Source: Bremia lactucae
Lineage: Eukaryota; Oomycota; Peronosporomycetes; Peronosporales; Peronosporaceae
DNA length: 50,501 nt
Assembly: GCF_004359215.1 (NCBI RefSeq)
Contig: NC_090610.1
Coordinates: forward strand, 6,180,700 to 6,231,200
Reading direction: 5' to 3'
Numbering within the stretch: the first letter of the stretch is position 1; each line of letters opens with the position of its first letter. Shown here in pieces: positions 41,641-50,501 of the stretch. Position numbers and translations under genes: made by a program. The notes below the pieces were generated by a model that was given only the letters and a program-made list of their open reading frames with translations, did not search any database and was not told the DNA's origin.

Positions 41641-41949
41641 CCCAAAAGATTCTTGAGATCACGCACTAGACGCTCATGTTAAATCTGGAGATTCGCATTC
41701 CGAATTCGAAGTTCCTCGAAATCGCGATGATCTGACGACAGCTCGTCACGGAGAGCGTGATACTTCCGTTCATACTCCAACATTGAGTACTCACTTTTCA
41801 AACGGTCTTCCAAATGTTCGACATAGTGAGCCTCCACCGTCTACTCCAACGAGTGACGCTTGCCGCGTTCGTGACCCAGACCCTCCTCCAATACATGGAG
41901 GAAGTGGTCGAGTTTGTCGACCTTTGACTCTAGATTCGACAAATAGGCC

Positions 41950-42185
41950 GGATCTAATTTTCCCTCCTCCACCACAACCATTGGTGGATTTCCACAGTGT
42001 TCAACGTTTACTTGTGAAACGCATCGTAAAACACCGTGATTTGAAGGGGGCAGCGGACGAGTTATCTTGCTAGCTGGCGCGGTTATCCACGTTTGCGTGA
42101 CAGCTTGGAGCCTCGGTCCCAGCTGGTTTTTGACGTTGAGGGCCTCGCCCGTCAGTATGACGAGACCTATCCGATGGACCAGAAG
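41950..42185 (+). pseudogene. pol: Chromodomain, family A
   Basis: FPPPPQPLVDFHSVQRLLVKRIVKHRDLKGAADELSC, then frame-shifted remains of the SYLVRWRGYP half and LVFDVEGLARQYDE. The first half is better kept than in A1, the second worse. Confidence 0.7.
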
Positions 42186-42235
42186 GTCCATTGAAAAACA
42201 CGCGCCCCTGGCGCCTGTAAATTGATTGCAAAGCG

Positions 42236-43242
42236 TCAATCGCATCGCGCATCTCGATAAAGATGTGAGCCCTTACCCAGGGCGAAGAAGGGAAAAGCAT
42301 CCCTTTTCCTTCGTTTCGTGTTGTCGACACACCATGGACAGGGATCACCCCACGTGAGGCATGGAAGGTTTGGCTTACGAGACAACCGATGCAGTTTAAA
42401 TCTTGCACCGCTTGGAGTTCGTTTTTCAAACGTATTGCGAATCGCGTTAAGTTTTTGAAGCCTTGCTTCGCGTCCAATGTCTTTGACATTGCAAATAAGC
42501 GCATTCCAGGCTTGCACCGACGAGATTTTATCTCGCTTGTTGTTGCCACTATACCATCGACGCTTAAGAAAAGCATCGAGATAAAAATCTTCCTCACGGC
42601 AAAAGGTCTTCGCGATGGGATCAAAGCCATGTCGTTTTGTCGCAATAAATAAGGGATGTTTATTGTGAGGAGAAGTCCCCCCAGACAAACTATTGACTAG
42701 CCGTTTGGGCAAAAGCCACGGCTTCTTTTCAGGGGCAAGACGAGACATTTTAGCGTCTACGACCCCCTGAGTGGTACCCACTGAAGCAGGGGTACCACAA
42801 GAACTTTTATTACGATGGCTTACGCCATCGTCATCACCACGCACAGGGATATATGTGGGTACGGTGCTGACAATGGGGAGTCGTCCTCATCGTCGGAACA
42901 AACATGCTATAGCGAATGCTATCAGCACGTCCATCCGATTGAGCCCCCCCATTTGAAGGCTCATAGTCAGCCGCCTGACGACGATCAGGCAACTGTTCTG
43001 TTCTTCCCGAGTCGGCCATTTCGTCCGACAAAAGCGTCGCATTCGTAGTCGACCACCAAAGAGGGGTCGCATTCACGCGGTGACCCACCACGTGCACGCG
43101 CAACATTTAGAGTTGCGGGAGAAGACGATACTACGGCAGACGGAACGTCTCCCGCACGAGAGTTTAATGCGTCGCCCGCGGCTGCATGAACTGGAGCCGA
43201 AGGCGTTGCACTATTCGCATCCCGCGTGGACTTGTTGACCAA
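42236..43242 (-). pseudogene. Antisense accessory ORF of family A (longest copy)
   Basis: Minus strand, beginning ~128 bp inside the 3' LTR. Piece 1 (43242-42985, TTG not ATG): NKSTRDANSATPSAPVHAAAGDALNSR, ECDPSLVVDYECDAFVGRNG. Piece 2: MADSGRTEQLPDRRQAADYEPSN. Piece 3 (42844-42236): MRGDDDGVSHRNKSSCGTPASV, MSRLAPEKKPWLLPKRLVN, FYLDAFLKRRWYSGNNKRDKISSVQAWNALI, IGREARLQKLN, then a Cys-containing end PCLTWGDPCPWC. Low-complexity, Ser/Ala-rich and acidic N-terminal half; basic, aromatic C-terminal half. Location matches antisense extra ORFs known from some plant Gypsy elements; no sequence link is claimed. Confidence 0.7.
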
Positions 43243-43356
43243 GTGATAGAATTAAAAGTGATGGTTCTGACCAATCAACATCGTTTTTAATTAAGTGGTC
43301 TTATAGTGACCACTCTATCCAATAACAATTAGAGTGATTGTCGTTTAAGGGAGGGG

Positions 43357-43369
43357 AGATGGAACGGGG
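43357..43369 (+). other. Polypurine tract, family A
   Basis: AAGGGAGGGGAGA directly before the 3' LTR, the expected plus-strand primer. Confidence 0.75.
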
Positions 43370-43831
43370 TGTATCGTTACATGAAAATAACACTTAAATG
43401 TTGTTTATTAATATATTATCTACAAGTTAGATAATATTTAAAGAATATTACTTTACGTAGTAATATTCGGAAAGCTTATACATTAATAGATATAGACCAT
43501 TAACTTTCTCCGCGGTCCAGTCAGCACTGGACGCGCCCAAAGAGGGAGACACATGTTTTGTATTGGTATATAATTAAGTTTGTATTAAATAGATGGAAAC
43601 ATAAGAATTTAATTATATTAAATGCAATTTACTTTTAACCCTTTTAAAGCAAGTGTTTTATGGAGAGTTCAAAGTAAACTGTATTTAATATAATTACGTT
43701 CTTCTGTTTCTATCTATTTTCTTCTTCTACACGTACTAGTGTACGTGAAGTGACTTGTGGCACCACTAGCATTGAAGCAATGGAAAATGGACTTATACTG
43801 AAGCAGTACAAGTCGGCAGTGCCCCATTACA
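43370..43831 (+). repeat. Family A 3' LTR, complete
   Basis: 462 bp, starts TGGAACGGGG (TGTAACGGGG in the intact copy) and ends GTGCCCCATTACA. Collinear with 50051-50500. Confidence 0.8.
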
Positions 43832-44533
43832 ATGCTCGTGTGAAGGCTTCGTCAAGAGTGTTATAAGCAAGTATGATGGTCAAGGTGAGAAGAGATAGCT
43901 GTGAGCTCGCCGCGTTCGCAGAGAAGTCGTATTCACCGGTAATTTTCGTGCTTCGAGAGCCCTGAACGAAATCGTCTCATGCGAGCCTGGTGGTGCGGTG
44001 ATAATTTCTCGCGATATAGAATGCTCGCGATCATTATTGTGATCACCACAAATAACGTCTTGCAGACTCGCTAAACGATGTTTCAAAAGCTTGTTAGCGA
44101 CCATCTAGACTTATGTCAGTTACTCTCGCATTCAAAATTACTGTCAGAACACGATCAGGTCAGCCCTGCCATATTAACGGCATCCACTTGTTGATGGCTC
44201 TGTATGTTGTGGGGCATGGTGGACAGCCAACTCATTCGGTGTAGTACCATAGCTACCTGGTCCATGGCGAGACACCTACTAATCCTGGTCATCATCGATA
44301 CTCAAGGTACTTGATATAGCAACAGGATTTACCGAATCATGAAGATTTCAGCGTAGATCCTCAGACGTCCACTTCTGAAGCCTGGATATCATTGCTCTCT
44401 AAAGCTTTATCTGGCGGTGCAGGCTACATGAATTTCCATCAGAGTTACGCTTCAGTAGTCCTGTGTAAAATTCTGGATGGGCTTTCATCTATGTCGGTAG
44501 ATTCAGTCTAAATTTATCGTGAGCGGTAATGTC
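43832..44533. other. Unassigned DNA between A and B LTRs
   Basis: No supported gene. A 74-residue minus frame (43880-44104) has no motif. Confidence 0.4.
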
Positions 44534-45086
44534 TGTAGGCGGGCACGTCGTAATGCGGCCACGCTCTACTTAGACACACACCCTAGCACAGCGAGGAAGC
44601 GGTTTAACCAGTTTCTTTTGCGTGCAGTGAGGTAGTTGCGGTGGGCGCGTTAGCGGCCTCACCCAACGCACTAAGTGCTCTGGTTAAGTGTCGTCAAGGG
44701 ACCGGTAATCCGGCTCCACGTGCGCACTTACCAAGTAGGAAGTAGTTTTCAGACTAATTTATATTTAATCGTATTGTATATAATACCTATTTTTACCAAA
44801 CAAAATGTCGTCTCATAGATAACACTTAATATGTATGGGGAGCGTATTTTTCTAGATACCTCGCGTAACGGATGACGCTAGCCGTCATCAAGGATGACGA
44901 TAGGCGTCATGCCTTCTAATGTGAATGCACCCATGTGCATCACATACACAAGGGTTGGTCACAAATGTGAACCACACCCGAGTGCTGGGTCTAATTGCTA
45001 TTATTTAGTATTTGACCATCCCCTTAAGTACACCAACTGTACTTAACGGGGACTGTGTAACATTAGGGCAACTTTAGCCCGATACG
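44534..45086 (-). repeat. Family B LTR (3' LTR of a minus-strand element)
   Basis: 553 bp, closely matching 28557-29107. No primer site adjoins 44534, while a purine tract adjoins the other end on minus (45087-45103, CTTTAAGGGAAGGATGG). It is therefore a 3' LTR. Its first bases are changed (CGTATCGGGC). Confidence 0.75.
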
Positions 45087-45330
45087 CCATCCTTCCCTTA
45101 AAGAACGAATTTACATTTTTAAATTCGTCAAAGAGGAGAGAGGAACTGCGACCAGCTTTACGCGCCGCTAGTTCACTCCATCACTAGCGACCTGTGCTCC
45201 ATGCACGGCGCCAAAGATGCCACCTAGAAGGGGCCATGTAGGTGGGTCGTCTGCGAAGACGCCCACTTAACCTCGCACTAAGCGCACGCGCCGCGACAAT
45301 TCGCCGGCCACGTCCAATGTCTTAGTCGAA

Positions 45331-45648
45331 ATGCCGACAACTACTGCTGTTGCCGCGTTAATGGGGCTAAAGGATCCATCCCACTTTAACAGTGAGGATG
45401 TTGATCAGTCGCTCATTGTCGACTACAATGAGTCGACACCGTAGCCGTCACCTCGTAGTAGTGATGCGGACAACGAGCTCATGAGGAATGATGATGGCGC
45501 ATTATTGCCCATCCAAACTTCTCTCATGGCTCACAACATAGAGACAGCAATGTTTACGAATGCTGTCTCGTCGTCTACGCTGAATAGCGCAGCAACAGAT
45601 AATGAGAGCGCTGCCCATAAAGGCACAGCCGCTTCTTCATTGGGTTAA
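45331..45648 (+). pseudogene. Possible antisense ORF of family B
   Basis: From ATG 45331: MPTTTAVAALMGLKDPSHFN, then DVDQSLIVDYNESTP, TAG, and a further 65 Ser/Ala/Asn-rich codons to TAA 45646. It lies 245 bp inside a family B 3' LTR on the strand opposite to the element, as the family A antisense ORF does, and SLIVDYNES resembles SLVVDYECD of that ORF. The similarity is short; treat as a hypothesis. Confidence 0.4.
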
Positions 45649-45691
45649 ACCACAACGCCTTATACTCAGACCATATTCCATAATGGTTCTT

Positions 45692-46130
45692 TTAGACGGA
45701 AGTACGATGTACTTCAACATCCGACTTTTCGTTCATGGCACTGCTATGAACGAAAACGTCATCAAAATAGCTCGGTGCTAAATCTCGCATCGATTTAAAC
45801 AAATTAATTATACATTTGTTTAATATCGCAGGTGCATTCCGAAGTCCCTGTGGCATGACTAGCCACTCCCATAGCATACCGCTTTGGGAGCATAGTACTG
45901 AATGCGATATCTTGTTCACGCATAAGGATCTGATCAAATCCATCCATCGGATCAATTGATGAATCGATAGTACTCTTTGACATACCATCAATGATTACGT
46001 CTATTCGTGGTGTCGGCGTTTGAGCAGGTACCGTTGCAGCGTTCAATTTATTGAATGCATGCACAATCCGCCATTCTCCTGTTGATTTTTGCACACAGAA
46101 GGTCTGAGAGCTATGTGGGGAAGTTGATTA
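45692..46130 (-). pseudogene. pol: Reverse transcriptase, family A
   Basis: FCVQKSTGEWRIVHAFNKLNAATVPAQTP, MLWEWLVMPQGLRNAPAI and LAPSYFDDVFVHS (YFDD) on minus in two frames. Cut at both ends. Confidence 0.8.
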
Positions 46131-46450
46131 CCTCAAATTATACCCTCCTTGTTTAAGAGTTACTCTTATTGACGGGGTGGGACTAGCCAACATGAAATTA
46201 CCTGCTAAATCGGTTTTATCTTTGTTTTCAATTCGACCGCCTCATACTGCGGGAGATAATAATCTCTTCATTATGAGAGTATTATCGTTCTCATTAATAA
46301 TATTGTTTTCGATGCTGAGGATTTCAGCTTTGTTGTCAAAGTCAGTAATTGCATTATTGTTATTACTGAGTTTGTCCACTTCAAAGTTAATTGAATCGAC
46401 ATTGGTATCCTTCGCATTGACCTTATGGCGAAGGCGTGATGAGCAATAGC
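46131..46450. other. Unplaced AT-rich insert inside family A sequence
   Basis: On minus a 50-codon Asn/Asp-rich frame (INFEVDKLSNNNN, SIENNIINENDNT) can be read; on plus the same DNA reads as a hydrophobic peptide. Neither is supported as a gene. Confidence 0.35.
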
Positions 46451-47210
46451 TAGAAGGTTCTTTGCTCGAGCGACGGAGTATGCGTCTTTACGCACGGCCG
46501 TTATCAGTCCACACCTAGCTCTTACACTTGTGCGTAAGCACAAGTTGTATGTAGATCTCAAGAAGTGATATATTCGCTGCAAGCGAAATACCACTTCTTG
46601 GGTGCATCGTGGGTAAACACGGTGTACGCTCGGATCCAGAAAATATTAAGGCAATCACCGATTGGCATGTGCCAGTCGACGTAAGGGACATAGAGAGTTC
46701 CTTGGTTTAGCGGCGTACCTGCACATGTACTCACGCAATTATGCCGAAATGACAGTATTTCTGCTGGATTGAAGAAAAATGTAGTGGTCATGGAGCACTG
46801 ATAGTCAGGGTTCATTCGAGGGCATCAATCAAAACTTGATGCAACTGCCAATCCTGGCAATTGCTGCCAAGACCGAATTTTTCATGTGGTCTGTCACGCC
46901 AGCGATTTTGCAATCGGCTGTAAGTTAACGCAATATGACAGACGGCGCGGCGCAGAGTGCGTCGTCTATTATCAATCGCGTCAGCTTCAACTATCCAGTG
47001 TATGACAAGAAACTCCTTGCCATGAAATAGGCACTGGCTGAGTTTAGGGTCTGTGTTTTTAGGGTCTATCTCTTGGGAGATAGACCGTTATTGTATGTCG
47101 TGTGAAGCCCAGTGCTTCACTCCGTGCTCCGTAACAACATCTGCCAATTCCGGCAGAGTGTTGGCAGTCTGTCTCCATGTACTTCGTCTTCGGATTCCTC
47201 ATGACGATGT
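46451..47210 (+). pseudogene. pol: RT thumb, RNase H and integrase scraps, family A
   Basis: Plus-strand pieces in several frames: RT thumb (LGCIVGKHGV.., HGVRSDPENIKAI-like), the start of RNase H, an RNase H middle segment, then integrase around 47100-47200 (PLPIPAECWQSVSMYFVFGF). Heavily decayed. Confidence 0.65.
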
Positions 47211-48240
47211 TCACGAGGCAATGGCCATTGATTCATGACACAGTATTTCGAGCCTTGGATTTGGTCGATTTTTTTCGTGTAACTTTATCCTTAGGCAACT
47301 CCCAATGTGCTGATACATGGGAGACATCCTTAAATTCTATTATCTTCAAAAATCCAGGGTTGGGACGTAAGACGTTCCATCCGAGAAATCTCATCGAGGA
47401 CACTTTCGTCAATCGATGAGCTGCTGAGAATCCGTTCGTTCTCAGGAAATACTTTTGCCGACCGAATATCGGCCACGTAGTCGTCATCTGTGACAAGTAC
47501 GTAGATCTGCTTGACTTCGCCACTACGCAGATCATGCAAGAACCGTTTCGGTTCTAGCGTTGGCAATTGAGTTATCTCCGAAGTTAACTTCGGAGGCGCT
47601 ATTAGATCAAGTGTATTAGCGCCTACACTTGCTCCATTAGCTACTAAGACATGTTTTGTCTCAATTTCTTCTTTTTAGAACTTATTTCCAAAGGTACCTA
47701 AGAACCTTTAACCACAGGTTCCGGGGATTTTTTCCCTCTTTTTGGGGGGAAGTATCCTCCCCAACTTCCTTTAGCTGTGGTTGCGCTACCACACCGAAAT
47801 CCTCTACGATCGATCCTCCAGTTGATCTAAGAATTTCGCACTGCCTCTTTTAGACAGGTGTTCCAGATTTTCTTGTTTGTTGCTTATCAAGCAAGCATCC
47901 TTGTTTCGTATCACTCAACTTATTCGAGTGGTCGAACTTCGACGCTGCCGAGCTTTTGCACAGGCGTCGGTAACTAAGTCCACATCACAATGGTGGACCT
48001 CCGACGCTGCATGTGCTTGGGCACAGCCATCTGGATCTAACTCCACAATGTGTTGGGTATTCACACTGAGGTCTTGTGCAGTAATGCTAACGATCGACCC
48101 ACAAGTAAGGCCATCGCACTCACTCGTAGGACCTCCGCGCGCTTGTGGACGTTCATCAGTTGTCCATCTGATGAACAAGAGACGGGCATCGTCACGGCTC
48201 GATGCTGCTTATTTATACGTGGCTCGTACTTTTTGAGTTA
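47211..48240 (-). pseudogene. pol: Protease-RT linker and RT start, family A
   Basis: Minus: MPTLEPKRFLHDLRSGEVKQIYVLVTDDDYVADIRSAKVFPENERIL (in parts) matches 16609-16760; SKYCVMNQWPLPRE at 47215-47270 is the RT lead-in; 47915-48178 matches the segment after protease (…TAQDLSVNTQHIVEL, GCAQAHAASEVHH). Confidence 0.7.
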
Positions 48241-48600
48241 GGGTAATCCAAGTGACATCAAATTTGTCATCCAAATCTAGTACGATGAAATCATAATCGA
48301 ACTGTTTTTTTACCCTTTCACGTGTATTAGATACCAACTACAAGTTTCTTAACCATTGCAGATGCGCCTGTTGCTAGACGCACTGTCATCCTCGTCAGAG
48401 GTATATCGCGCTCAACGAACTTAAGCCTACGATCTTTCAGCGATTGGCGTCTATAATTATTCGACGCCCCACAATCGACTAGGGACTTAAGTGGCAACTT
48501 ACTTGACACTTTTATTCTCAGGGTGATGAGGTTAACCTCACCCCCTGGGCAAATTACACACACCGTTTGTATGTGAGGAGCAACTTTCGTCAAAAGACCT
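48241..48600 (-). pseudogene. pol: Protease, family A
   Basis: LPLKSLVDCGASNNYRRQSLKDRRLKFVE and PLTRMTVRLATGASAMV on minus, catalytic D-C-G kept; the second half is frame-shifted (DYDFIVLDLDDKFDV). Confidence 0.8.
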
Positions 48601-49808
48601 GCAATTTCTTTTGATGTTGCTGGATAAGTAGGGCGCTCCACACCTTCTGACCCCGACAGTTTTTTTTTCACGATCCGCCTCACCTTGGGATTTCGCAACA
48701 GCGTTGGATTCGCGTCCTCCGCTGTTCCTAGCGAGAGGTCGGTCTTTTCGCACAGTGTTTCTAGACACTGGCCGTGGGGCACTACACTCATAGGCGTAGT
48801 GGCCCGTCTTTTGACAACGATTACATTTTTGGAACCGTTTGTAACTTGAAGAGCGAGGTTTTTCGCTCGCTACGTACGAAAGATCTATGGGTTCTGGACC
48901 TCGGTTTTCTTGTCGTCTCGGTTGACGATATGCACCCGACTGGATGTGAGTCTGCTTCAGGCTGAAGTCATCCTGTTCCGCTCGAGAGATCGCTTGGTCG
49001 ATCGACTCTAATTCTAGCCGGAACAGGTGGGTCTTAAAAGGACCGTCTACAAGACCTTAAATAACACAGTTGCCTTTGTTTCCTCATCAATCAGATGACT
49101 GACGATACAACAGACCAGGTATCGTGTATGCTGGGCATAAGCTTGAAGGTTACGCTTGCCCTGCTTCAAATCCAGGAGCTCAGCTCGAGCCCTGAATTCG
49201 GCACGTGGCGGCTCAAACGTAGCCTGAGCCGGGTCTAAAAGACCTCTTACGACCCGAAAATTATTGGGACGTGAAGCTTGAGCCCCAAGGACCAAAAATT
49301 GGCACGTCCGGCTAAGTTTGACATACCAAATTTCACCTTCGTCGCACCATTACTGATACGACGGGCTTCTATGGCATCGTCTAATTCGACGAACCATCTC
49401 AAAAAAAGATTTGCCTACGTTTGCCTAAAATTTAGAGGTTTCTATCTTTAAGCTTTGGTCGTCGTGGAAGCGTCGGCCTCTAGCAGCATGTAAATGTTAC
49501 TGTCTCAATAGCTTTCATTTTTAAAACACCCTGTTCTCTCAACACATCCACGTGTTGAGAGCTCGTTGGTGAAGCAAGGCTACTTGCTCTTGGGTCCCGT
49601 CGAGTTTGTGTTGCATGAACTCGGCTATGGCCGCATGCTGTTCATCTGTTTTCAGAGTGGACAGCATTGCACTAACGGCAGGCCCGCTTACGACCGAAGT
49701 CATGCGTTTGATCGCTCTCAATTCAAGGTCATTAAAATCAGTAAACCTTTCACGCGTTGCGTGATAGCCTTCTTGACGGGCTTGAAAGCTCCCTGCTTCA
49801 TCATCCAA
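48601..49808 (-). pseudogene. gag: gag, family A
   Basis: Minus strand. N-terminus at 49808 (start ATG changed to ATA plus one inserted base): DDEAGSFQARQEGYHATRERF. Capsid: ATFEPPRAEFRARAELLDLKQGKRNLQAYAQHTRYL. Intact zinc knuckle CNRCQKTGHYAYEC (CX2CX4HX4C) at 48784-48835, the only complete family A knuckle here. Confidence 0.8.
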
Positions 49809-49849
49809 TAATGTCTATGTTGGATGGAACGTGCGTAGGTCGATAAACG

Positions 49850-49867
49850 GACTACGAAGTGCTACCA
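49850..49867 (-). other. Primer binding site, family A
   Basis: On minus TGGTAGCACTTCGTAGTC, two bases from an LTR end. Confidence 0.7.
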
Positions 49868-49869
49868 GG

Positions 49870-50050
49870 TGTAAGGGGGCACTTTTCACTCGTACTGGTA
49901 AGTACTAGTTAGCCTTACACTGATTAAAGTGAAGGTGAAGTGCCTCGAAATTTCACGTACACAAGGGTACAGAGGCAGGTTTTTAAGTAGCTACGGGGCT
50001 TTAACTACCAAAACGTAATTCAAAGAATTAGAATTAGGGATAAGTAAAAC
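49870..50050 (-). repeat. LTR type A2, gag-proximal part
   Basis: Begins TGTAAGGGGGCACT (LTR end on minus). Only the terminus resembles the main family A LTR; the rest matches 3147-3262. Interrupted at 50051 by the next LTR. Confidence 0.6.
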
Positions 50051-50500
50051 TGTAACGGGGTGTATCGTTACATGAAATTAATACTTAAAGGTTGTTAATT
50101 AATATATTATCTAAAAGATAGATAATATTTGGAGGATATTACTTTATATAGTAATGTCCTCTCCTATCCATAAATAGGTAAAGGCCATTATGTCTATTTA
50201 TTCCGCAGACTAATCAGCTGTAGAAGTAATCAAAGAGAGTTACTAGATAAGATAGAGATAAGAATTCATTTACATGTTTAGTATTAGGTTATAGTTAAGT
50301 CAGCATTTACAAAGATAGATTAAGAGACACTTAACTATATTAATACAGTTTTCAATTTACCCTCTTAAGTTAACTTGTCTTAAGGGAAGTCTTCCTCTGC
50401 ACGTACAGTGTACGTCACCCAACGAAAGGCACCACCCACAACTGAAGCAGTGTGAAGTGGACTTGTACTGAAACAGTACAAGTCGTAGTGCCCCGTTACA
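50051..50500 (+). repeat. Family A LTR, complete
   Basis: 450 bp with 10-base inverted termini TGTAACGGGG...CCCCGTTACA. The first 22 bases form a hairpin (TGTAACG/CGTTACA), and GACTTGTACT/AGTACAAGTC lies at 50460-50484. The single base after it is C, as expected before a primer site; the window ends there, so a solo LTR and a 5' LTR cannot be told apart. Confidence 0.85.
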
Positions 50501-50501
50501 C

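Larger units (their letters stand above)
39071..43831 (+). mobile_element. Family A chromovirus, RT to 3' LTR (copy A3)
   Basis: The most complete 3' part in the window: RT, RNase H, integrase, chromodomain, antisense ORF, polypurine tract and a full 3' LTR in order. Begins abruptly at about 39071 in RT. Many frame breaks. Confidence 0.85.

Noticed and set aside
46177..46449. 90-residue hydrophobic plus-strand frame that looks like a membrane protein
   Set aside because: AT-rich DNA between two pieces of family A RT; hydrophobicity follows from T-rich codons, and the opposite strand reads as an Asn-rich peptide.
1..50501. Search for RXLR or Crinkler effector genes, tRNA or rRNA genes
   Set aside because: No signal peptide plus RXLR or LFLAK motif, and no tRNA or rRNA signature, was seen in any frame I examined.

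Overview
The window looks like a piece of a repeat-rich oomycete genome (Peronosporales type: a Phytophthora or downy mildew). The evidence is four compact eukaryotic nuclear genes with few, short introns (75 and 84 bp in the one spliced gene), set in dense decayed Ty3/Gypsy LTR retrotransposons. The genus cannot be fixed from sequence alone. Two N runs (13178-14002 and 31757-32215) show it is a scaffold.

Layout. 1-3144: 3' part of a family A chromovirus (RNase H, integrase, chromodomain, antisense ORF, LTR fragment). 3788-9794: the gene island, with a Tim8-like small Tim, a three-exon SAM methyltransferase, and two divergent PPR-like mitochondrial proteins whose start codons are 60 bp apart. 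10387-15105: a family B element with LTR, primer binding site, gag, protease, gap and reverse transcriptase. 15106-20625 and 22749-29107: two chimeric blocks, each family A (+) fused to family B (-), sharing 2,760 bp without a visible difference. 30275-38979: a mosaic of A and B fragments in both directions. 39071-43831: family A from reverse transcriptase to 3' LTR. 44534-50500: further A and B fragments, ending in a complete-looking family A LTR.

Family A order, pieced together from several copies: LTR, primer site, gag (CCHC), protease, RT, RNase H, integrase, chromodomain, an ORF on the opposite strand, polypurine tract, LTR. Family B: LTR, primer site, gag, protease, RT, RNase H, integrase, with LTR ends and primer site much like A. 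Every copy carries frameshifts or nonsense codons, so none looks autonomous.

Three points stand out. (1) Both families are packed with short perfect inverted repeats (arms 6-13, loops 0-15), in coding sequence as well as LTRs; the neighbouring host genes seem much poorer in them. In gag one large hairpin can be traced to an inverted-copy event by comparing copies. (2) Family A carries a recurring antisense ORF of unknown function between chromodomain and 3' LTR, seen at four loci. (3) The Tim8-like protein lacks exactly the two cysteines of the outer disulfide.
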